Below are positions 5,729 through 9,525 of a stretch of DNA of 9,525 nt, piece by piece. A program made the position numbers and the translations under genes. This DNA comes from an uncultured Collinsella sp. (GTDB taxonomy: Bacteria > Actinomycetota > Coriobacteriia > Coriobacteriales > Coriobacteriaceae). Under the pieces are notes generated by a model. It worked only from the letters and a program-made list of their open reading frames with translations, was not told the origin of the DNA and did not search any database. Within the stretch, counting starts at the first letter, position 1; every line of letters begins with the position of its first letter. The DNA lies in the NCBI GenBank assembly GCA_934654765.1, contig CAKUGX010000070.1, positions 1-9,525 of the forward strand, in the 5' to 3' direction.

Positions 5729-6985
5729 CTAAGCGGACTTCTTCTTGCTGTCGGAGACCATCATGTAGACGGTGAGCACGACGGCGATGGCGGCGATCAC
5801 GATGGCGCCGTAGAAGGACTGCTGGTAGGCGGCGCTGCCGGCCTCGGCGTGATACAGCACGGCGGTGATGGGCTGGCTGATCCAGGTGGAAGCGGCGTAG
5901 CCCAGGAACATGATGCCGTAGTTGACGCCGATGTTGCTGGTGCCGAAGGCGCCACCGGTGAGCGGCGGGTAGATGACGAGCAGGGCGCCAAAGCTAAAGC
6001 CGAGCAGGGCGAGCGCCACGAAGAACATGCTCTGCGTAAAGCTCATCGACATGATGACGAGCGCGACGATGGTGACGATAAGGCTGATGAGCAGCGACTT
6101 GTAGGCACCGAGCTTGTCGATAATCTGACCAAAGGACAGGCGACCGACCAGGTTGGCGCAGGTGTTGACGGAGACGACCACACCGCCGAGGGCGACGGCA
6201 GCGGCGCTCGTGGGGTCGGCGAAGAGCTGGACGGCGGCGATGGAGGCAACCTTGCCGACGAGCAGGGTGCCGGCGGTAGCGGCGAAGGCGAAGGTGATGA
6301 TGAGGACCCAGAAACGCGGGGTCTTGACCATCTCGCCCGGGGTGAGGTCGCCGAAGGTGCCGGCGTGCGCGCCACCCTTGGGGGCCTCGAAGCCCTCGGG
6401 CAGCCAACCGGCCTCGGGAGCCTTCAGGAACAGGGCGGAGGCGGCGATCATCACAAAGAAGATGACGCCGAGCGCCTTCAACGCGCCAAAGATGCCAAGG
6501 CTCGGGATGAGCAGCGAGGCGAGCACCGGGGACAGCACGGCGGGGCCGGCGGTCGAGGCGGCCAGGGTGATGCCGGAGGCGAGGCCCTTCTTGTCGATGA
6601 ACCACTTCTGACCCGTGGTGAGTGCCGGGTTGTAGCCCAGGCCGTTGCCGACGGCAGCGACGAGCGAGAACCACAGGTAGAACTGCCACGGCTCGGTGAC
6701 GGTGCCGGACATGAACCAGCCCACGCCGTAGCACACGGCGGCGGCGATCACGACGTTGCGGGGGCCGATCTTATCGGAGATGCGGCCGGCGAAGATGCCC
6801 GTCACGGCCATGATGGTCTGGAAGACCGGGAAAGCCCAGGTAAGGGCGCTGGACCACTCGGGGTAGACGGCGAGCAGGTTTTTGCTCACGACGGAATACA
6901 GCGCGATGGAGCTGATGAAGAACATGGTGACGCACGCGGCGGAAAGCACGACGGCGCGACCCTTGTTGGAGTTGGTGGAAGCCAT
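5729..6985 (-). CDS. MFS transporter of the oxalate/formate antiporter (OFA) type
   Basis: The 418-residue protein has about 12 hydrophobic segments in two halves. The MFS loop 2-3 motif is GRISDKIGPRN (67-77), and its second-half echo is GRLSFGQIIDKLGAYKS (281-297). The OFA-type signature APEAGWLPEGFEAP (189-202) comes after TM6, followed by a cytoplasmic loop and KTPRFWVLII (221-230) opening TM7. The second-half core IYPPLTGGAFGTSNIGVNYG (338-357) also fits. OFA carriers move small organic acids and related anions across the membrane, but many members have unknown substrates. It is the second gene of the operon, 63 bases after the SDR stop. A weak AAAGAG site (6995-6990) precedes the ATG by four bases. 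It ends in a short charged tail, SDSKKKSA. The link to two dehydrogenases suggests uptake of their substrate or exchange of substrate for product. Confidence 0.9.
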   Translation of the reverse strand: MASTNSNKGRAVVLSAACVTMFFISSIALYSVVSKNLLAVYPEWSSALTWAFPVFQTIMAVTGIFAGRISDKIGPRNVVIAAAVCYGVGWFMSGTVTEPWQFYLWFSLVAAVGNGLGYNPALTTGQKWFIDKKGLASGITLAASTAGPAVLSPVLASLLIPSLGIFGALKALGVIFFVMIAASALFLKAPEAGWLPEGFEAPKGGAHAGTFGDLTPGEMVKTPRFWVLIITFAFAATAGTLLVGKVASIAAVQLFADPTSAAAVALGGVVVSVNTCANLVGRLSFGQIIDKLGAYKSLLISLIVTIVALVIMSMSFTQSMFFVALALLGFSFGALLVIYPPLTGGAFGTSNIGVNYGIMFLGYAASTWISQPITAVLYHAEAGSAAYQQSFYGAIVIAAIAVVLTVYMMVSDSKKKSA

Positions 6986-7009
6986 TGGACTCTTTCTAAT
7001 CGATGCGGG

Positions 7010-7034
7010 GAGGGGGGCTTATCCCGCGCCCCTC
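7010..7034 (-). other. GC-rich intercistronic hairpin between SDR and MFS genes
   Basis: GAGGGG (7010-7015) and CCCCTC (7029-7034) can pair around a 13-base loop. Other G-run and C-run registers are possible, so the exact fold is uncertain. There is no T tract. Confidence 0.35.
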
Positions 7035-7048
7035 TCTACCGGGTGGGT

Positions 7049-7930
7049 TTACTGGTCGGTCGGCTTAGCGACGCCGGACTCATCGGACCAGAGCTCGACA
7101 CCCTTGTTTTTAAGGTAGTTGTCGGCGTATGCGCGACGGCCGCCGGGCTTGGCGGTGAGGTCGCCCATCATGTTGGAGAAGCCGCCGTCGACCTTGATGG
7201 CGTCGCCGGTGGTAAAGTCCGAGCGCTTGGACGCCAGGAACATGACGGCGTTGGCGATATCGCTGACCTCGCCGATGCGGCGCGTGGCGATCAGGCGGCT
7301 GCGGCTCTTCTCGACCTCGGGGTCGGCGTAGAAGTTGGCCGACATGGGGGTCTTGACGAAGCAGGGCTCGACGCAGTTGGAGCGAACGCCATACGGGCCC
7401 CACTCGGCGGCGAGCATCTTGGACATCATGTTGACGCCGGCCTTGGTGGAGCTGTACACGCCCGAGAACGTCTCGGGGGAGTGGCTGGCGACGGTGGAGA
7501 TGTGCACCAGACGGCCCTGGCCGGCCTTGATCATCTCGCGACCAAAGCGCTGCGAGGTGATGAAATAGCCGGTGAGGTTGACGTTGAGCACCTGCTCCCA
7601 GTCGCTCAGCGGCAGGTCCTCCATAGCGGCGAAGCGCAGGATGCCGGCGGTGTTGACGAGGACGTCGACGCGGCCGAAGTTGGCGATGGTAGCGTCGACG
7701 GCGGCCTGAACCTCGGCCTCGTCGGTGGCGTTCATCTTGTAACCCTCGGCGTGGATGCCAAACTCGGCGGCGAGGTCGGCGGCAGCGGCCTTGACCTTCT
7801 CCTCGTCCAGGTCGAGCATGACGACGTTGGCGCCATTGCGGGCGAACTCGCGGCAGATCTCGGCGCCCATACCGCCGAGTGCGCCGGTCACGGCGCAGAC
7901 ATCGCCCTCGAGCTTAAGCCAATTGCTCAT
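7049..7930 (-). CDS. Short-chain dehydrogenase/reductase (classical SDR) with C-terminal extension
   Basis: The 293-residue cytosolic oxidoreductase has a Rossmann fold with TGALGGMG (15-22), Asp40 after the second strand (NAD(H) preference), NTAG (93-96), the NVNLTG helix-4 motif (116-121, Asn118) and the catalytic YSSTK (Tyr159, Lys163). The position 13 residues before the Tyr, normally the catalytic Ser, is Thr146 (HISTVAS). The usual SDR end, VDGGFSNMMG, is reached near 256; about 35 more residues follow (AYADNYLKNKGVELWSDESG), longer than typical 250-residue members. It is the first gene of the operon, 232 bases from the divergent LysR gene. It starts at ATG 7930 with GAAGGGAAG a few bases upstream. 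Classical SDRs oxidise secondary alcohols of polyols, sugar acids, steroids or acyl chains; the substrate here is unassigned. It does not resemble the known Collinsella 7beta-hydroxysteroid dehydrogenase. Confidence 0.91.
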   Translation of the reverse strand: MSNWLKLEGDVCAVTGALGGMGAEICREFARNGANVVMLDLDEEKVKAAAADLAAEFGIHAEGYKMNATDEAEVQAAVDATIANFGRVDVLVNTAGILRFAAMEDLPLSDWEQVLNVNLTGYFITSQRFGREMIKAGQGRLVHISTVASHSPETFSGVYSSTKAGVNMMSKMLAAEWGPYGVRSNCVEPCFVKTPMSANFYADPEVEKSRSRLIATRRIGEVSDIANAVMFLASKRSDFTTGDAIKVDGGFSNMMGDLTAKPGGRRAYADNYLKNKGVELWSDESGVAKPTDQ

Positions 7931-7956
7931 AGGAACTTCCCTTCTTGTACCTCCCG

Positions 7957-7983
7957 GTGGGTCGCTCCCATTTACCGACCCAC
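7957..7983 (-). other. Leader hairpin of the SDR operon mRNA
   Basis: GTGGGTCG (7957-7964) and CGACCCAC (7976-7983) form a perfect 8-bp stem with an 11-base loop, between the predicted transcription start (near 7993) and the SDR ribosome binding site. The position suits a 5' mRNA-stabilising structure. Confidence 0.5.
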
Positions 7984-7999
7984 GTGGTTTTCGCTGGTT

Positions 8000-8028
8000 A
8001 TCGTATGCTTTGCGTTTGCGCAGGTGAA
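8000..8028 (-). promoter_or_regulatory. Predicted promoter of the SDR-MFS-oxidoreductase operon
   Basis: On the minus strand, TTCACC (8028-8023) and TACGAT (8005-8000) are separated by 17 bases, giving a predicted start near 7993 and a leader of about 63 bases. Both hexamers are imperfect, as expected for an activator-dependent promoter. Confidence 0.45.
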
Positions 8029-8046
8029 TTGCATATTTGTTAGAAT
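8016..8046 (+). promoter_or_regulatory. Predicted promoter of the LysR-type regulator gene
   Basis: TTGCGC (8016-8021) and TAGAAT (8041-8046) are 19 bases apart. TG at 8038-8039 makes an extended -10 (TGTTAGAAT) that can offset the long spacer. The predicted start is near 8053. The promoter overlaps the oppositely directed one of the dehydrogenase operon. Confidence 0.45.
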
Positions 8047-8049
8047 GGC

Positions 8050-8066
8050 GTTAACCGTAGGTTTAC
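8050..8066. promoter_or_regulatory. Candidate LysR-type regulator binding site
   Basis: GTTAACC-GTA-GGTTTAC is a 17-bp dyad with one mismatched pair. Its centre is about 65 bases upstream of the predicted start of the divergent operon and overlaps the predicted start of the regulator's own transcript. That matches the usual recognition-site position for LysR-type proteins, which activate the divergent gene and repress themselves. The spacing is T-N13-A rather than the classical T-N11-A. Confidence 0.45.
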
Positions 8067-8071
8067 ACTGT

Positions 8072-8128
8072 GTGCCGCAGTTTGCCTGTGCTGAGCGCGT
8101 GACCTGCGAAAACGACCCCCTGCGGCAC
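8072..8128 (+). other. Inverted repeat in the LysR gene leader
   Basis: GTGCCGCAG (8072-8080) is the exact reverse complement of CTGCGGCAC (8120-8128), across 39 bases. It lies inside the predicted ~110-base untranslated leader and just before the GTG start region, so it could fold in the mRNA or be a DNA-level site. No known riboswitch is recognised. Confidence 0.4.
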
Positions 8129-8162
8129 CGTGTGGCCGTACGTGCGAAAACGGAGAGATGAC

Positions 8163-9041
8163 GTGTACGATCGACGACTTGAGGCTATTTCGGCCGCCGC
8201 GGAGCTGGGAAGCTTCTCGCGTGCCGCGGCAAAATTGCGCGTGTCGACGCCGGCACTCGTCAAGCAGGTGTCGGGGTTCGAGGCAGAGTTTGGCATCAAG
8301 CTGTTCGAGCGCTCGCATTCGGGCGTCAAGGTGACGCCGGCGGGCGCTTTGCTGGTGGACGATGCGCGCTCGATCATGCGCCAGTCCGAGGATGCCCTGC
8401 GCCGCGCCCGGCGCGCGGCGGGCGATGGCGGCGCGGTGCGCCTGGGCGTGTCGATGATGTGCCCGGGGCGTCAGACGCTTTCAATGTGGACGGGCGTGCA
8501 CGAGCTGGAGCCGTCGCTGCGTTTTGAGATCGTGCCGGTGAGTGACCTCTACGACGAGCGCGAGACCGTCATGCGCAGCTTGGGCCGCGAGGTCGACGTG
8601 GTGCAGTCGAGTTTTTCGACCCCACGCTGGGGCGATGCGTGCCAAAAGCTCCTTATCGTCAACGTGCCGTTTTATATCGATGTGCCGCGCACGAGCCCGC
8701 TTGCGCGCAAGAGCCGCATTACGGTCGCCGACCTGGAGGGCATGCGCCTGCGCGTGCTGCGCCACGGCAACGACGCCATGGACAGTCTGCGCATCGACCT
8801 TTTGGCCGACGGCGGCGTAGACGTGATTGACGTCGATAGCTTCGACTTCGCGCTCTTTAACGAGGCCGAGGAAAAGGGCGACGCGGTGCTCACCTGCGGC
8901 GCGTGGTCGGGCGTGCACCCGGCCTTTGTGGGCGTGCCATTCCTATGCGGCCGCGAGGTACCGGTCTACCTGCACTACCCGCTCGAGCCCACCCTCCAAG
9001 TACAAAAATTCGTCAACGCCATGGCGCAGCTCCTCAAATAG
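8163..9041 (+). CDS. LysR-type transcriptional regulator
   Basis: The 292-residue DNA-binding protein has a winged helix-turn-helix at residues 1-60 (LEAISAAAELGSFSRAAAKLRVS, then LVKQVSGFEAEFGIKLFER and VTPAGALLV), a linker helix (about 61-88), and a two-lobed periplasmic-binding-like effector domain from about residue 91 (VRLGVSMMC). The start is GTG 8163: GGAGAG (8152-8157) lies five bases before it and MYDRRLEAIS is a normal LysR beginning. A GTG at 8130 would add 11 residues without a ribosome binding site. Divergent placement from the SDR-MFS-oxidoreductase operon indicates that it controls that operon in response to the substrate or a metabolite. Its stop codon TAG is part of a repeated TAGCTAC motif that extends into the downstream hairpins. 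Confidence 0.93.
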   Translation: MYDRRLEAISAAAELGSFSRAAAKLRVSTPALVKQVSGFEAEFGIKLFERSHSGVKVTPAGALLVDDARSIMRQSEDALRRARRAAGDGGAVRLGVSMMCPGRQTLSMWTGVHELEPSLRFEIVPVSDLYDERETVMRSLGREVDVVQSSFSTPRWGDACQKLLIVNVPFYIDVPRTSPLARKSRITVADLEGMRLRVLRHGNDAMDSLRIDLLADGGVDVIDVDSFDFALFNEAEEKGDAVLTCGAWSGVHPAFVGVPFLCGREVPVYLHYPLEPTLQVQKFVNAMAQLLK

Positions 9042-9112
9042 CTACTTTGGTGCCGAGTATGTGCGGGTAGCTAAAAGAGCCCCGTCCCAAATTAGCTACC
9101 CAGGGCACCAAA
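9039..9112. repeat. Nested inverted repeats overlapping the LysR stop codon
   Basis: TTTGGTGCC (9046-9054) pairs with GGCACCAAA (9104-9112). Inside it, GGGTAGCTAA (9065-9074) pairs perfectly with TTAGCTACCC (9092-9101). TAGCTAC also occurs at 9039-9045, overlapping the stop codon, so the GTAGCTA arm at 9067-9073 can pair either upstream or downstream. Confidence 0.6.
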
Positions 9113-9147
9113 AAGCCCCCGCAGCTCGTGTGAACTGCGGGGGCTTT
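9112..9147. terminator. Bidirectional Rho-independent terminator between LysR and ABC exporter genes
   Basis: AAAGCCCCCGCAG (9112-9124) pairs perfectly with CTGCGGGGGCTTT (9135-9147) around a 10-base loop. The plus strand continues CTTTGTT and the minus strand gives TTTTT, so it can end both convergent transcripts. The T run is better on the minus (exporter) side. Confidence 0.92.
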
Positions 9148-9167
9148 GTTCGCCATGGTGCTTCTAT

Positions 9168-9269
9168 CCGGGTCGCTGAGATGAGTCGATTTGCCCCGAA
9201 AGAGGAGGGCATTGACCTCGGGGTCATGCCCGACGAATGAGCGGCAAATCGGCCATCTCGGCGAGCCGG
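9168..9269. repeat. 102-bp long imperfect palindrome next to the ABC exporter stop
   Basis: Three stacked dyads share one centre. The outer pair is CCGGGTCGCTGAGATG (9168-9183) with CATCTCGGCGAGCCGG (9254-9269), 14 of 16 pairs plus one wobble. The middle pair is CGATTTGCC (9188-9196) with GGCAAATCG (9243-9251), perfect. The inner pair is GGGCATTGACC (9207-9217) with GGTCATGCCC (9222-9231), one bulged base, loop TCGG. It begins one base after the exporter stop codon on the minus strand and is followed there by the bidirectional terminator. It has no coding content. Confidence 0.75.
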
Positions 9270-9270
9270 G

Positions 9271-9525
9271 CTACTCCAGCTCAAACGCTCCGGTATAGAG
9301 CTGGTAGTAGTACCCGCGCTTGGCGATGAGCTCGTCGTGGTTGCCGCGCTCGATGACGTGGCCGTGGTCCAGGCAGATGATCACGTCGGAGTTGCGCACG
9401 GTGGAGAGCCTGTGCGCGATGACGAAGGTGGTGCGCCCGGTCATGAGGGCGTCCATGCCGCGCTGGACGATGGCCTCGGTGCGCGTGTCGATGGAGCTCG
9501 TCGCCTCGTCGAGGATCATCGCGGG
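9271..9525 (-). CDS. ABC exporter ATP-binding/permease protein, C-terminal end (partial)
   Basis: Eighty-four residues are visible up to TAG at 9271; the frame stays open to the window end, so the ABC signature, Walker A and any membrane domain lie outside. The visible part starts within Walker B (AMILDEATSSIDTRTE, with catalytic Glu and the D-loop SSID), then the H-loop IAHRLST, and ends with the usual region DHGHVIERGNHDELIAKRGYYYQLY. DEATSSIDTRTE plus the HGHVIERGNHDEL style is typical of MsbA/LmrA-type multidrug or lipid exporters, where this domain is fused after six membrane helices. The fusion and the substrate cannot be seen here. It is convergent with the LysR gene and probably unrelated to it. 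Confidence 0.9.
   Translation of the reverse strand, partial: PAMILDEATSSIDTRTEAIVQRGMDALMTGRTTFVIAHRLSTVRNSDVIICLDHGHVIERGNHDELIAKRGYYYQLYTGAFELE

Noticed and set aside
4447..5775. A 442-codon open frame opposite the oxidoreductase gene
   Set aside because: Antisense shadow of a recognised Gfo/Idh/MocA gene; it also runs through that operon's terminator.
7049..7930. Bile-acid hydroxysteroid dehydrogenase
   Set aside because: SDRs of gut Coriobacteriia include such enzymes, but this protein does not resemble the known Collinsella 7beta enzyme in its motifs, and the OFA carrier plus MocA partner suggests a small polar substrate.
5711..8161. An 816-codon open frame on the plus strand across the SDR and MFS genes
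   Set aside because: It runs antisense through two clear genes and their control region, has a low-complexity Gly/Asp/His/Glu-rich product and no recognisable domain. It is a by-product of codon bias.

Overview
The window reads as chromosomal DNA of a GC-rich Gram-positive anaerobe. Codon use, gene style and the intergenic palindromes fit a gut member of the Coriobacteriia such as Collinsella; this is an inference from gestalt, not from a marker gene. It holds seven protein genes, two of them cut by the window ends. There is no RNA gene, CRISPR array, insertion sequence with a transposase, or phage gene.

Layout: (1) 1-726 (+), the C-terminal half of an ascorbate-type PTS permease (UlaA/SgaT), closed by a strong terminator at 784-825. 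(2) 1051-1755 (+), a short transaldolase of the FSA/TalC size class whose active-site residues are of the true transaldolase type, followed by a large palindrome and a terminator. (3) 2061-4208 (-), the housekeeping RNA-binding protein Tex, convergent with the transaldolase gene. (4) 4209-4620, a 412-bp gap holding a ~160-bp element with 30-bp terminal inverted repeats and the terminator of the next operon. (5) 4621-7930 (-), a three-gene operon transcribed SDR dehydrogenase, OFA-type MFS carrier, Gfo/Idh/MocA oxidoreductase. (6) 8163-9041 (+), a divergent LysR-type regulator sharing a 232-bp promoter region with that operon. (7) 9271-9525 (-), the C-terminal end of an ABC exporter, convergent with the regulator gene.

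The coherent functional unit is region 5 plus 6. A small organic substrate would be carried in by the OFA carrier and oxidised or epimerised by two NAD(P)-dependent dehydrogenases. The LysR protein would sense it and bind a dyad centred near -65 of the predicted operon promoter. The substrate cannot be read from the sequence. The PTS permease and transaldolase may both serve pentose-phosphate metabolism, but a terminator separates them.

No clearly new enzymatic system is visible. The most unusual signal lies between the genes: most gaps carry at least one long, distinct palindromic element (895-911, 1786-1857, 1951-2025, 4291-4452, 9039-9112, 9168-9269). Two of these, at 4291-4452 and 9168-9269, are large enough to be non-autonomous mobile or structured-RNA repeats.
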